Shown one piece after another: positions 11,918-23,334 of a DNA stretch of 64,000 bases; positions within the stretch are counted from its first letter, which is position 1; every line of letters begins with the position of its first letter. The stretch lies in the NCBI GenBank assembly GCA_943735955.1, contig OX030958.1, forward strand, positions 3,514,031-3,578,030, in the 5' to 3' direction. A program made the translations under genes and the position numbers. The stretch is from Piscicola geometra (taxonomy: Eukaryota; Annelida; Clitellata; Hirudinida; Piscicolidae). Under the pieces are notes generated by a model that had not been told where the DNA came from, did not search any database, and saw nothing but the letters and a program-made list of their open reading frames with translations.

Positions 11918-12482
11918 CTACCAGGTGGATGACGCAAAGGCACTCATCGCTTCGTCCATGCTCAAGATCCTCGCCTGTGACGACCTGGATGACGCTGCTA
12001 AGCTGGTGATGATGATGATGATGATAATGATGATGATTAAGATGACAATGATGATGATTAAGATGACAATGATGATGATGACAATGATTATGATGTTGGT
12101 AGTTTGAGATTAGTTTATTTCTCACGCACAAATGTACGCCTTAGTTGCTTGCATTGGCGCAATATTAAATAAGCCTCATCATCATCATCATCATCATCAT
12201 CCTGTCCCACCACCACCACCACCATCACCGCCACTACTACCACCACTACCACCACCACTACCACCACCACTACCACCACCACCACTACCACCACCACCAC
12301 CACTACCACCATCACCACCACCACCACTACCACCACCACCACCACTACCACCACTACCACCACCACTACCACCACCACTACCACACTGACGTCACACTGA
12401 CTGACAGGCGGTCAAGCTGGCAGACATCGTCGACCTGGCCAGACAGGTCGATGTGCACGTGAAGTTTGAGCTGCCCATCTAG
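6265..12482 (+). CDS. SUCLA2: Succinyl-CoA ligase [ADP-forming] beta subunit, mitochondrial
   Basis: Beta subunit of the TCA-cycle enzyme that converts succinyl-CoA + ADP + Pi to succinate + CoA + ATP in the mitochondrial matrix. Exons: 6265-6327, 6507-6648, 6839-6954, 7412-7492, 7787-7858, 8138-8217, 8570-8660, 9311-9407, 9916-10001, 10591-10666, 11092-11234, 11507-11635, 11925-12005, 12408-12482. They join in phase to 443 codons plus stop; the human protein is 463 aa. Exon 1 ([17 protein letters not shown]) is basic and Ser-rich, as expected for a mitochondrial presequence. The ATP-grasp part shows [32 protein letters not shown] and [10 protein letters not shown]. The CoA-ligase part shows [27 protein letters not shown] and [18 protein letters not shown]; the C-terminus is [16 protein letters not shown] and overall identity favour the ADP-forming (SUCLA2) rather than the GTP-forming subunit. 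The exon 3/4 junction (6954/7412) is the least certain. Confidence 0.95.
7205..7402 (+). repeat. TCATCACTACTATCATCA-type array in SUCLA2 intron 3
   Basis: Roughly 30-base units built from TCATCACTACTATCATCA plus ACCACCCAT, repeated several times up to the acceptor of exon 4. It is C/A/T-rich and almost free of G on the sense strand. Confidence 0.8.
8755..8935 (+). mobile_element. tRNA-derived SINE in SUCLA2 intron 7
   Basis: Has an A-box-like stretch (TGGCTTAGATAATAAG) and, about 45 bases on, a B-box-like GTTCGAATCTC, followed by a non-tRNA body that ends in a T/A-rich tail near 8935. This is the order expected of a Pol III tRNA-derived SINE. It interrupts the intron between a donor-side GATGAT tract and an acceptor-side CCATCC array. 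Confidence 0.7.
9045..9300 (+). repeat. CCATCCA minisatellite in SUCLA2 intron 7
   Basis: An 18-base unit, CCTTCCAAACCATCCACC, alternates with a variant reading CTCTCCCAAACCATCCA. About 14 copies run to just before the acceptor of exon 8. The open frames on both strands across it are repeat artefacts. Confidence 0.9.
10002..10300 (+). repeat. 21-bp GGTGGTGATGAT minisatellite at the donor side of SUCLA2 intron 9
   Basis: Begins at the splice donor after exon 9 and repeats GTGGTGGTGGTGATGATGATT, about 10 near-identical copies, then degenerates. The same intron ends with a long (CAT/CAA)n tract. Confidence 0.9.
10651..10812 (+). repeat. Triplicated exon-10 end plus splice donor
   Basis: The last 16 bases of SUCLA2 exon 10 and its donor (TCCATCGGGTGTCTTG then GTGCGTGG) recur twice inside the intron, at 10753 and 10789, each again followed by GTGGGTGGG. 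The duplicated segments are complete potential 5' splice sites. Confidence 0.85.
10885..11075 (+). mobile_element. tRNA-derived SINE in SUCLA2 intron 10
   Basis: A tRNA-like head with GAGCAGCTGAGCGGGCAACG (A-box region) and a B-box-like GGTTCGATTGCAACCGATGC (10932-10951), followed by an unrelated body and an AT-rich end. The post-B-box GCAACCGATGCC is shared with the copy near 53.1 kb, so both belong to one family. The element sits just before exon 11 (starts 11092). Confidence 0.75.
12205..12386 (+). repeat. (CCACCA/CCACTA)n array before the last SUCLA2 exon
   Basis: A tract made only of ACCACC and ACTACC units, preceded at 12177-12202 by (ATC)n. It fills the acceptor side of intron 13, whose donor side is (GATGAT)n. 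Confidence 0.9.
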
Positions 12483-12818
12483 ACGAGAGACGTCTGCAAC
12501 AGTGTTCGCAATTGCCGGCGGGAAAAGTTCTCATATATATTAAATGAATATAGTATATTATATGATTATGAATGTCTTTAGGGCTATCGACGATGCCACA
12601 ACCTCTATTTACAACTTCCTCGTGTGCAGGCATGCCTGTTGCTGTTGCTGCTGTTGCTGTTGTTGCTGCTGTTGCTGTTTGCAAGCGGTGATGATGATGA
12701 TGAGTCTTGGTTGATTGGTTGGTTGGCCATTTATAGTTCGTTGTGCAAAAGCAGGAAATGAACTGCGTTTGAAATTTAATACAAAGCATACAAAGCGGTT
12801 CGCTTGCTTGCCTGTGTG

Positions 12819-12850
<32 letters not shown>

Positions 12851-13335
12851 ATTGAAGTTGTTTGTAGGCACCTCTCTGAGATTTTCAGCCCCCTTAGTTC
12901 CTAGCTAGCAAGCACACACTCGTCCCTAATTCGACATTTCGATGGAATGTTTTATTGAAATTAAATTTATAATTCTTTATTATTAATGGTGGTAACCGCC
13001 TACTAGGGTTATGGTAATGATGTTGGTGGTGGAGGTGATGATGATGATTGCAATGAGGCTTTTGTGGCTGTGCGTGATCTGACGTTGAGGTGGTGGTGAT
13101 GATGATGATCTAAGACTGCCACTTTCTTTACACATTACTCGCATTTTTTGTTGTACATTTTTGTTTTTAGACATTATTATTATTATTTGCTTTTTTTATT
13201 GATTATTATTCTTTGGTTGATTACCGTTTCCGACTTTAATAGGAGAATTGTGCATGGATGCATCTATGCAGGTGTTACTTCTGAGGAACAACAACAAGCG
13301 TCATCCACTCACTCACTCTCCTCTCGATATATAGG
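12483..13335. other. Intergenic: SUCLA2 3' region with simple repeats
   Basis: No gene seen. It holds (TTGCTG)n at 12638-12680, (GT)n at 12816-12850 and short (GATGAT) tracts near 13030-13110. No convincing AATAAA close to the SUCLA2 stop was found. Confidence 0.6.
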
Positions 13336-14622
13336 TTGAATGGGTAGCTGAGTGGTTGAATGGGTAGCTGAGTGGTTGAATGGGTAGCTGAGTGGTTGAA
13401 TGGGTAGTTGAGTGGTTGAATGGGTAGTTGAGTGGTTGAATGGGTAGCTGAATGGTTGAATGGGTAGCTGAGTGGTTGAATGGGTAGCTGAGTGGTTGAA
13501 TGGGTAGCCGAGTGGTTAAATGGGTAGGTGAGTGGTTGAATGAATAGCTGAGTGGTTGAATGGGTAGCTGAGTGGTTGAACGGGTAGCTAAGTGGTTGAA
13601 TGGGTAGCTGAGTGGTTGAATGGGTAGCTGAGTGGTTGAATGGGTAGCTGAGTGGTTGAATGGGTAGCTAAGTGGTTGAATGGGTAGCTGAGTGGTTGAA
13701 TGGGTAGCCGAATGGTTGAACGGGTAGCTAAGTGGTTGAATGGGTAGCTGAGTGGTTGAATGGGTAGCTGAGTGGTTGAATGGGTAGCTGAGTGGTTGAA
13801 TGGGTAGCTGAGTGGTTGAATGGGTAGCTGAGTGGTTGAATGGGTAGCTGAGTGGTTGAATGGGTAGCTAAGTGGTTGAATGGGTAGCTGAGTGGTTGAA
13901 TGGGTAGCTGAGTGGTTGAATGGGTAGCTGAGTGGTTGAATGGGTAGCTGAGTGGTTGAATGGGTAGCTGAGTGGTTGAATGGGTAGCTGAGTGGTTGAA
14001 TGGGTAGCTGAGTGGTTGAATGGGTAGCTGAGTGGTTGAATGGGTAGCTGAGTGGTTGAATGGGTAGCTAAGTGGTTGAATGGGTAGCTGAGTGGTTGAA
14101 TGGGTAGCTGAGTGGTTGAATGGGTAGCTGAGTGGTTGAATGGGTAGCTAAGTGGTTGAATGGGTAGCTGAGTGGTTGAACGGGTAGCTAAGTGGTTGAA
14201 TGGGTAGCTGAGTGGTTGAATGGGTAGCTGAGTGGTTGAATGGGTAGCTGAGTGGTTGAATGGGTAGCTGAGTGGTTGAATGGGTAGCTGAGTGGTTGAA
14301 TGGGTAGCTGAGTGGTTGAATGGGTAGCTAAGTGGTTGAATGGGTAGCTGAGTGGTTGAATGGGTAGCTGAGTGGTTGAATGGGTAGCTGAGTGGTTGAA
14401 TGGGTAGCTGAGTGGTTGAATGGGTAGCTGAGTGGTTGAATGGGTAGCTGAGTGGTTGAATGGGTAGCTGAGTGGTTGAATGGGTAGCTGAGTGGTTGAA
14501 TGGGTAGCTGAGTGGTTGAATGGGTAGCTGAGTGGTTGAATGGGTAGCTGAGTGGTTGAATGGGTAGCCAAATGGTTGAATGGGTAGCCAAATGGTTGAA
14601 TGGGTAGCCAAATGGTTGAATG
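13336..14622 (+). repeat. 20-bp minisatellite, about 64 copies
   Basis: Unit TGAATGGGTAGCTGAGTGGT, tandem for about 1.29 kb with few substitutions (GCTA, GCCG and GCCA variants). Because 20 is not a multiple of 3, the array repeats at 60 bases in every frame and yields long false ORFs on the minus strand. The last three units carry the variant GTAGCCAAATGG, and the array runs directly into SINE-like sequence. Confidence 0.97.
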
Positions 14623-14740
14623 GGAGCCAAGTGTGTAATGACTCTCACCTTGGCCAACTTCCGAGCTCAACTGATGCTCCAGTAGCCAACAGAGGCAATT
14701 TGAAAAAGTTGCAACCTAAGAGGCCTGGAAACCCGTTCGG
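14623..14740 (+). mobile_element. SINE-like fragment at the end of the 20-bp array
   Basis: The sequence after the last unit (AAGTGTGTAATGACTCTCAC, then about 20 bases, then GAGCTCAACTGATGC) aligns by eye with the SINE at 53.02-53.13 kb (GATTGTGTAACGACTTTCGG ... GAGTGCAACCGATGC). The array is therefore continuous with a SINE head. Confidence 0.6.
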
Positions 14741-15617
14741 GTTTTACGCCACTATAATAATGCTCATTATTCTTATAGTCTCTTGCAAGTACAACTCATC
14801 ACTACTCACGACAACCACGCCAAGCGCGGGAAACGCTTGGAAAGAGAGAAGAATGGGCGCCTGTTCAACCATCGAAACAGATCGATCATATTTGTGAGAA
14901 TTTGCAGATACGCATATATACGACACATGGAAGTTCTTGAAATCAAATTTGATTATTACGCGACGGGTTGTTGGTTTCATTGATTATTATTTCATCTTAA
15001 GAGTCGCTTGTCCCGGCTTGAAGGTCTACCAAGTCTTGAGCTTCGGCAACCGAGACTGATAGGAAGCCCCGTGTTAATTTGGGAAAACACTTTTTATATA
15101 TATTAAGGGAAGACCATTTGCCTTGGTCTATTGGAGTGAGACAGTGAAAACATGTTGGTCATAATTGCTGCAGCCTGGAGGTGTCATTGGAAAGAGACTG
15201 GAAGGATGGAACGAGCAGTGACTTCCATAGTGTGTTGAGCGATTTAATTACCATAATGGGCGTGTGTATGTTTATGTGTGTGTGTCTGTGTTTCTATATG
15301 TTTGTATGTGTGTGTGTGTCTGTGTGTGTGTGTGAGTGCGTGTATGGGTGTGTGTGTGCGTGTGTGTATATATATATGTGTGTGTGTGTATATATGTGTG
15401 GGTGTGTGTAAATATGTGAAACCTCTTTAGTATGATACAAGTTGTATTACAGCATGTGTGCATGATTGTGATTCGATGATGAAGGTAGACACAATCATGG
15501 CGTACAAATTCGGTAAAAATAGAAAGTGTTCTGAAATGGTGATGATGATGATGATGGTGATGATGGTTGTGATGGTGATTACAGGAAGAAGTCAAAGAAC
15601 GAGAAACATGAGCAATT

Positions 15618-15655
<38 letters not shown>

Positions 15656-15895
15656 TGGCTGGGTGGATCTTTGAGGAAGGGGAGACCATGGTTGTGGAGA
15701 GGGTAAAGAGAGGTGGTTATGATTGAAACTAATGGAAGCGATGAGGTGGATAGACGCAAGAATGAAGAGCCGATGATCGAAGGTTGAGATGGATGGGAAA
15801 GTGGATAAAGGGTTGATATATAGAAATTAAAAAGGGCGGTGGGATGAGGGATGAGGGATGGGGAAAAGGAGGATGGGGGAAGGGGGGATGGAGGG
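14741..15895. other. Intergenic with SINE-tail-like piece and simple repeats
   Basis: No gene seen. 14997-15110 (AAGCCCCGTG...TTTTTATATATATTAAGG) resembles a SINE tail. 15264-15412 is an interrupted (GT)n tract. (GATGAT)n tracts lie at 15536-15572 and 15617-15653. 15840-15895 is purine-rich and leads into the TMEM68 stop codon on the other strand. Confidence 0.5.
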
Positions 15896-17054
15896 TCAGA
15901 AAAGTCTTTCCTTGAGGGAGCGCAGGATGTTGCCAGGAATCTGCTGGTTCAGTGCGATCAGGCCCTCAATCGACCGCTTCACCTGTGGTGGGAGTGTTCT
16001 TTGGAGGTGCAACTAATTAAAAAATTAAATTAATTATTACATATATAATTTTTTTTTTTTTTTTTTTTTTTGTCTTTATTAATCACGGTTTGACAGACGC
16101 AGGCCATGTTACATGTTGCATAAGATAATAGTAGATAATTATAGGATACTGATGCTAATGATAATGGTTTTAAAAAAAAATACTACAAGATAAAGAACAC
16201 GTATATACGCTAAAATTAGGAAAATAAACTAAACATTCAAAATGGCGTACACGTTATAAACGCAAGCCAAAATATGAATAATAATAATAATAAATAACAA
16301 ATAAAATATCGAATTAATAAAAATATTATTTAAAAGAATGAGAATATCGAAATAGGAAGAATATAATAAATATAATCATTTCAAAATAAGAGAATACAAA
16401 TAATGAAATAGTGGTTATAGTAATGATGATGATACTGACTCTGTCTGCGATCTCGTCTTCAGTCTCTTCTTCTCCAAACGTCATCGCCTCTCCTACGATG
16501 GTGCTGATGATGATGAGGATGATGATGATGATGATGGTGATGATGATGGTGCTGATGATGATGAAAATGATTATGAAGATGGCGAAAAGTTAGATAATGG
16601 ATAAATCGTGACTTAAAGACAAAATCAAGGAACTAGACAGAATTGAAAACTAATAACCAAAAACACCGAAAATAAATAAATAAATAAATAATAATAAGGG
16701 AAACAAAAAGAAATAAAAATAGCAACGTCAGCTTGACAGGGAAGCCGCCATAGACAGGCACCACAGGCAGTCTGTACGCCTCGTACACCTTCCGGAAGAA
16801 GCCTTGCAATGGAAACAAGAATAAAATATAACATAAATAAATTATAGTCATCATCATCATCATCATCATCATTTTCATCATTATTATCACCATCATCACC
16901 ACAACTACCTGCATCTAATCACCAAAACACCACCATCGTAGTCATAACAATAACACCATCATCAGTACGATACTCATCACCATCACTATCAACATCAACA
17001 CTTAATGCAACCTCATCATCAAACATCATCACCATCGTCATCATCATCATCACC

Positions 17055-17086
<32 letters not shown>

Positions 17087-17819
17087 CATGCACCTTGGCA
17101 GAAACCGACCGCTCTGAACGACTCTCGAATGTTCTTCGTGAAGACAGGAATCACTGGCTGGATTGTTTGGTTGGCAAAGATGGATTATTTGTTTGGTGGG
17201 CAAAGAATGGGTTGTTGGTTGGCATAACTTTGATGGATTAATTGCTGGCATAACATTGATGTGTTATTTGGTTGGCAAAGATTGTTTGTTTGGTTGGCAA
17301 AGAATGGGTTGTTTTTATGATTGACAAAGGATGAGTTGTTTGGTTGACAAAAGATGAATGGATTGTTTGGTTGGCAAAAAGGGATGGATTGTTTAGATAG
17401 CAAGATAGATTGGTTATCGAAGGATGGAATGAGTGGAAAAGGGTGGATTAGAGAAAAGAGTGTGTTGTTGTTATGAAGGATGGTAAACTTCAATTAATAA
17501 TGGCAACAACACCAACAGAAAAAAAATCAACAACAATAACACCAACCAACGACAAGAACCACCCAAACAACAACCCAAACAAAAAACAACTGACCACTCT
17601 GGACTGCTTTATCACTCTGGCAAAGCCCTTCCGCTCGCCCCACAGCAGTTCGTAATACTCCGTGCCAAACAGCGCCTCCCGCACACCGCCTGCACGCGAA
17701 CAAGAAAACACGTGACGCTCACATAAGGTGGGAAAGATGATTACTGTATGGAAATCGATCTCCACTATTCATCCTCATCGCCATCATCATCATTAGCATC
17801 ACTACCATGAGCATCTTTC

Positions 17820-17851
<32 letters not shown>

Positions 17852-18791
17852 GCCATCATCATCATCACCACCACCACCTGGCGCGATGCCAACTAAATTG
17901 TTATCAGCTAGCAACTCAACGCAGTCTTTGACCGTTCCAGGAATCACCTTCAACTCTTTCAGAAGCCACGTGAAGCCTGTGGTGTAGTGGCGGTGGTGAT
18001 AATGATGATCGTTGTGTTAGTGTTGTTGTTGTTGTTGTTGTGGTAGTGATGATGATAGTGTTAGTGTTGTTGTTGTGGTAGTAATGATGATAGTGTTAGT
18101 GTTGTTGTTGTTGTGGTAGTGATGATGATAGTGTTAGTGTTGTTGTTGTGGTAGTGATGATGATAGTGTTAGTGTTGTTGTTGTGGTAGTGATGATGATA
18201 GTGTTGTTGTTGTTGTTGTGGTAGTGATGATGATAGTGTTAGTGTTGTTGTTGTGGTAGTGATGATGATAGTGTTAGTGTTGTTGTTGTGGTAGTGATAA
18301 TAGTGGTGGTGGTGTTGTTGTTGTTATGGTGATTTGGTAATGATGATAGTTGTGGTGGTGATGTTGTGATGATAATAGTTGTGGTAGTGTTGTCGTTACG
18401 ATGCGGTAGTGATGATAACAGTGGTGGTCGTGTTGTTGTTGTTGTGGTAGTGATGTTGTTGTGGTAGTGATGTTGTTGTGGTCGTGTTGTTGTTGTGGTA
18501 GTGGTGTTGTTGTGGTCGTGATGTTGTTGTGGTAGTGGTGTTGTTGTGGTATTGATGTCATGTGGCATAGAAGTGGTGTGGTAGTGAAAGTGTGGGAATG
18601 TTGTGTTAGTGCAGTGATGTGGGTTGGAATGGTGGTATATTACAAAAAAGCAAAACATTAAAACAACAACAACAACAACAAAAAACAAAAACAAACCAGG
18701 AACTTTGAAAAGAAGTTTGTCGCCAATGCAGTAAACAGAGCGGTTCAGACGGGTGTATATGCTTGAAACCACTGTATGATGGTGATGATGG

Positions 18792-18888
<97 letters not shown>

Positions 18889-20110
18889 GTGATGATGATG
18901 CTGCTGATGATGGTAATAATGATGATGATGATGATGATGAAGCTAATGATGATGTTTATAAAAATGATAGTACTTGCAAAAAAACAAAATAGTTTACATA
19001 AAAAAAACTAAAAACTAAAAGAAGCAAGCACACAGTAGTAGAAGTCGGTGGGCAGGGCTCCGTGGTAGTAGATGATCATGGCTGGTCCTTGCAGGGGAAT
19101 GTTCTCGAGGCCCCTGATCTCATGACCTTGGTGGGTGGGTGGATGGTCAGTCATATGGGTGAGTCATGGCGTTAAATTAAAGGATAGTGAGTCATAGGTG
19201 TGAGTTTGCAGAGATAAAGAGGGAAGGCTGTGGTTGGTAAGTGTTGATGGTGAGTGTAGCTATAAGAAAAAGAGGAAAGAAAGTTATAATTGATGCAAGG
19301 TGTGCCTAAAGAACGCCTTGTGTCATTTTTACCACCACAATCACCCACCCACTTCCATCGACCCACCTACAACATCCACCCACCACCCACTCCCATCCAC
19401 CCACCTCCAACATCCACCCACCACCCACTCCCATCCACCCACCTGCAACATCCACCCACCACCACTCCCACCCATCCACCACTACCCTCACCCACCAATC
19501 CACCATGCCATCCAACCACCTACCCACCTACCACTCTCACCCACCCACCCACCATGCCATCCAACCACCCCCCCACCATGCCGTCCAACCACCTACCCAG
19601 CTACCACTCTCACCCACCCACCATGCCAGATGCGTCCATGGGCAGTCCAAATGGCGGAGAGGACCTTCTTGATGAGGGTTTGCGTGTTTGTGTAGTCGAT
19701 GTTGAGCAGGTAGCCACGCAGGTAGAAGATCTGCAGCAGGAAGGCGCAGACGTAGAGGAGAAAGAGGATGGTGAATGGGAGGAGGAATGTGATGCCGACG
19801 GGGTAGAGGAGGTTGAAGAGCCATTGTAGGTAGTTGAAGTCAAGGCCTGAATGGTTTTGGGTATGTTTATTTTTTCCAAGAAGTAAATCAGGATAACATT
19901 GATATAGAAAAGAAAAACAAATATTTTAGTTAAATAGGCTGAATAAAAAAATTAATAACTTTTTTTAAGAATAAGGAAATAATTTATTTAGTTTAAAATA
20001 TTATATTAATTTATAATATATTAATTATGATATATTTATTATGTAAGTATATAATTTTTCCAGCAACAAATTTGATCTTTACCAAAAGTTTCAAAAAGTT
20101 CGGAAATCAT
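15896..20110 (-). CDS. TMEM68: Transmembrane protein 68, ER acyltransferase of the DGAT2/PlsC type
   Basis: An ER-membrane glycerolipid acyltransferase. Exons in coding order: 20083-20110, 19622-19846, 19034-19126, 18697-18771, 17878-17976, 17595-17689, 17094-17157, 16727-16802, 16440-16503, 15896-15982. They join in phase to 301 codons plus stop; the human protein is 324 aa. Exon 1 is short (MISELFETF) and ends in a phase-1 donor that fits exon 2; the start is inferred from the match to the family N-terminus. Exon 2 carries the hydrophobic span GITFLLPFTILFLLYVCAFL. Family marks follow in order: IWHGHEIRGLENIP, the acyltransferase H-x5-D motif in YYHGALPTDFYY, GIAPGGVREALF, PVIPVFTKNIRE and VPVYGGFPVKL. 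The C-terminus is IPGNILRSLKERLF. The ATG lies 145 bases from the MULE transposon, which separates this gene from its divergent neighbour FAM8A1. Confidence 0.92.
16050..16071 (+). repeat. Poly-T tract in TMEM68 last intron
   Basis: A run of about 22 T on the plus strand (poly-A in the gene's sense), in the intron just upstream of the final exon. It could be the A-tail of an old retroposed copy, but no recognisable body is attached. Confidence 0.6.
18015..18305 (+). repeat. 35-bp GTTGTTGTGGTAGTGATGAT minisatellite in TMEM68 intron
   Basis: Units of about 35 bases (GTGTTAGTGTTG then TTGTTGTGGTAGTGATGATGATA), about 8 copies with small length changes. In the gene's sense strand this is (CAACAA)-rich and lies near the acceptor; the same intron begins with (GTTGTT)n. 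Confidence 0.9.
18779..18945 (+). repeat. (GATGAT)n tract at a TMEM68 acceptor
   Basis: About 40 GAT units with few interruptions, abutting the 3' splice site of the exon that starts at 18771 on the minus strand. In sense orientation the acceptor is preceded by (ATC)n. Confidence 0.95.
19335..19625 (+). repeat. CCACCCAC-rich array in TMEM68 intron 2
   Basis: Diverged units of 25-35 bases rich in CCACCCA and CATCCACC. On the sense (minus) strand it reads GTGGGTGGG and begins at the donor after exon 2. Confidence 0.85.
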
Positions 20111-20254
20111 TGAAAAATTTTGAGTTTCAAAAAACAAATGATTTTTAATTTTCAATAAAAGGTTTTGTTGTAAAATTTCCGTTTTTAAAGGTATTTAAAT
20201 TCATTTTGCAATTTTGTCCTAAATGTTAACCTAAGTTACAAAGTATAAGTTTTA
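20111..20254. promoter_or_regulatory. TMEM68-side remnant of a divergent promoter
   Basis: AT-rich DNA between the TMEM68 ATG (minus) and the left target-site copy of the MULE. With 29486-29822 it would have formed one intergenic spacer of about 480 bases between two divergently transcribed genes before insertion. No core-promoter motif is assigned. Confidence 0.45.
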
Positions 20255-20262
20255 TGTCGTAG
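20255..20262 (+). other. Candidate target-site duplication, left copy
   Basis: TGTCGTAG directly precedes the left end of the MULE; the same 8 bases in the same orientation follow the right end at 29478-29485. MULEs usually duplicate 8-10 bases. The terminal bases of the two inverted repeats are diverged, so the exact limit could shift by a few bases. Confidence 0.6.
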
Positions 20263-20800
<538 letters not shown>

Positions 20801-21257
20801 AAACTATTATTTACATTGAATACAAAATGTCAATTTATGAGGAACTATTATTTACATTGAATACAAAAATGCCAAATTATAACAATCAAAGCAGATTGGA
20901 ATCCGGAAGTGACACTGACGGTGGATTCTTTCGTCTATTTGGGTGGTGTTTGGAAGGTGGCAGTTATTTAAGTTAGAGTTTAAATCACCTACTAAATAAA
21001 TGTAAGCCCCGTAAACAGAAGTTTAAAAAAAATTACGCAAGTTCGCTTTGACAAAAGAATTTCGCAAACAACTTACAAAATTGGTATAAACAATCGTCAG
21101 ACACCCATCACAATCCAACACACACAAATTCAACCACAGTCTCTTTTGGTACGGAACAACCACAAAAAAATACTTCACAAATATCAATTTGGATTAGGCA
21201 GGAAGTGGCATTGACGATTGATTCCTGTGTCTTGTTGGGTGGTGTTTGAGAGGTGGT

Positions 21258-22961
21258 TGTTATATGATGCTGAACTAAAAATTTAAGAAAAGAAATCATT
21301 CGAGCAGACGAGCAGGCACCCATGGTGTTTGAAGGGCTCCGATGGGAAGGTGTGAAGGGAACTGCCAAACTGGTCTACTGAGGCACTCTGAGGCTGTGAT
21401 GCATAATTCACTTGCGGTTTCAATAATGTGAAAAAAATGTCTAAAAAATACGAATATGAAACAATAAAAATATTAAATTTTTTTACGCACTTTGAAATTT
21501 CAACATTGGATTCTACCTTTTAATAAAAACATAAAATAAAATCGTTAAATTTCAATTTTTAAAATGTGACAAAAATGTCTGAAAAAACACGAATAGAAAG
21601 CACTACATTCAAGTGTAATTCATTAAAAAAACATTGAATTTTTTTCCTACTTTTTTACGCACTAACAATAACAAAACTGCAATGATTCTTTAATTTTTAT
21701 ATTTGAAGGGTTGTGTCCAAGAGATTCGGCTGCTGCTGCAATAATGTATGCTGCATTTCTGTCACTTAGTTTTGATAAACTTGGACCTATTTCATTAAAT
21801 ACTTGTATTTTATGTAAATATTATTTAATTACATTTTCTTCCTACTTTTCTGCCACAACTTTTATTCTCATACATTGCAATTTGTCGTATCATTATCAGT
21901 ATCGTGATTTTGGATTTTTTGTACGGCCCATTAATAGCATTGTATCAGACAAAAACTTTTCATAAAGTTTATTTTTTTTAAACATTTAAAAAATATTTTA
22001 TTAAACTAATTAATAATTATATAATTGCAATATTTTTCAGATACAACACTTCTTCAGAGTAGAAGATTGTTTTATCATCATTTTCATTTCAAATATTCAA
22101 TAAAATAGAGTTAATTTATTATCATCGTAGATTACTAACAAAATAATATGATAATCTTTTTCAGATACAACACTTCTTCTGCATAGAAGATTTTGTGTTG
22201 ACATAATTATAGAAATGCATTATAAACACCTTTAATAATATGTCACCAAAAGACTATATTCATTTTAATCAACTAAATTTTTATTTTAGTTAACTGATTA
22301 TTTATTTTAGTTAACTAATTATTTTAGTTAACTAAGTATTTTAGTTAACTAATTATTTTAGTTAACTAATTATTTTAGTTAACTAATTATTTTAGTTAAC
22401 TAATTATTTTAGTTAACTAATTATTTTAGTTAACTAATTATTTTAGTCAACTAATTATTTTAGTCAACTAATTATTTTAGTCAACTAATTATTTTAGTTA
22501 ACTGATGATTTATTTTAGTTAAATAACTATTTGTTTTAATTAAGTATTTGTTTTAATTAATTTTTTATTTATTTTAATTAGCTACTTTTTTATTTTAATA
22601 AACTCATTATTTTAATTTTTTTTACTTTAATATATTGTTTATGCTTATGTAAAAAAAGGTGTTTACTATACATCCCATAATTATCATGATCAAATATACA
22701 CACAAAATTCATAATAAATACAAATAATCTGGCTTATGAGCATGCCAACGACCTGTTGTACCTATTTGGAATGAAATGGTGAATAAGATTAGCTTAATTT
22801 AATATTCATGATTGAAGTATTCTTTATTTTTATATATTCGAAAAAATAAATAAAATCTATTTTATTTTAAACATATAAATTTCATTCATATATATTATAT
22901 GATGCTGAACTAAAAATTTGAGAAAAGCAATCATTCGAACAGACGAGCAGGCACCCATGGT
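21258..22961 (+). repeat. Internal direct repeat pair in the MULE
   Basis: About 68 bases at 21258-21325 (from TATATGATGCTGAACT to GGCACCCATGGT) recur at 22894-22961 with a few substitutions. A related segment with GGAAGTG...GGGTGGTGTTTG occurs at 20902-20965 and again at 21200-21260. A further direct repeat (CAGATACAACACTTCTTC) lies at 22040 and 22164. The rest of 20.9-23.8 kb is AT-rich and has no gene I can support. Confidence 0.75.
22297..22502 (+). repeat. 17-bp ATTATTTTAGTTAACTA array inside the MULE
   Basis: About 12 tandem copies of ATTATTTTAGTTAACTA, with GTCAAC variants in the last few. Pure AT-rich satellite-like DNA within the element. Confidence 0.95.
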
Positions 22962-23029
22962 AAATTATCATCATCGAAGATTTACAAATAAAAACCTTAA
23001 AATCTCATATATTAATTACCAGGCTGATG

Positions 23030-23290
23030 AGTCTTTCAGGTTCTCTTCAAGAAGACAGCCACAAACAAACGATGAGTCACTGAGGTTGAGTAATTTAACT
23101 CCTATTGGTTGGAATAAAAAATATAGCTATATTAAAATTATTTTAAAACCTTAAGCCCGTTTACATTTTGAAGTATGGGTAAATAGTGCTTTAGCCATAA
23201 TGCAAAGTTTATTTCCAACCAATAGGAATTGAAGTTCCTAACCTCATAGTGACTCATCGATTGTTTGTGGCTGTCTTCTTAAAGAGATCT
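23030..23290. repeat. Inverted repeat (hairpin) inside the MULE
   Basis: The arm near 23045-23115 (AGCCACAAACAAACGATGAG, then about 20 bases, then CTCCTATTGGTTGGAA) is repeated inverted at about 23209-23277 (TTCCAACCAATAGGA ... CGATTGTTTGTGGCT). About 90 bases separate the arms. It could be a small nested inverted-repeat element. Confidence 0.75.
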
Positions 23291-23334
23291 GTCTTTCTTA
23301 CCTATTTGGGATGAAATAGTGAAAAATATTTATT

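Noticed and set aside
13868..14670. Minus-strand ORFs of up to 247 codons with ATHSTTQLPIQPLSYPFNHS periods
   Set aside because: They are translation of the 20-base minisatellite, which repeats every 60 bases in all frames.
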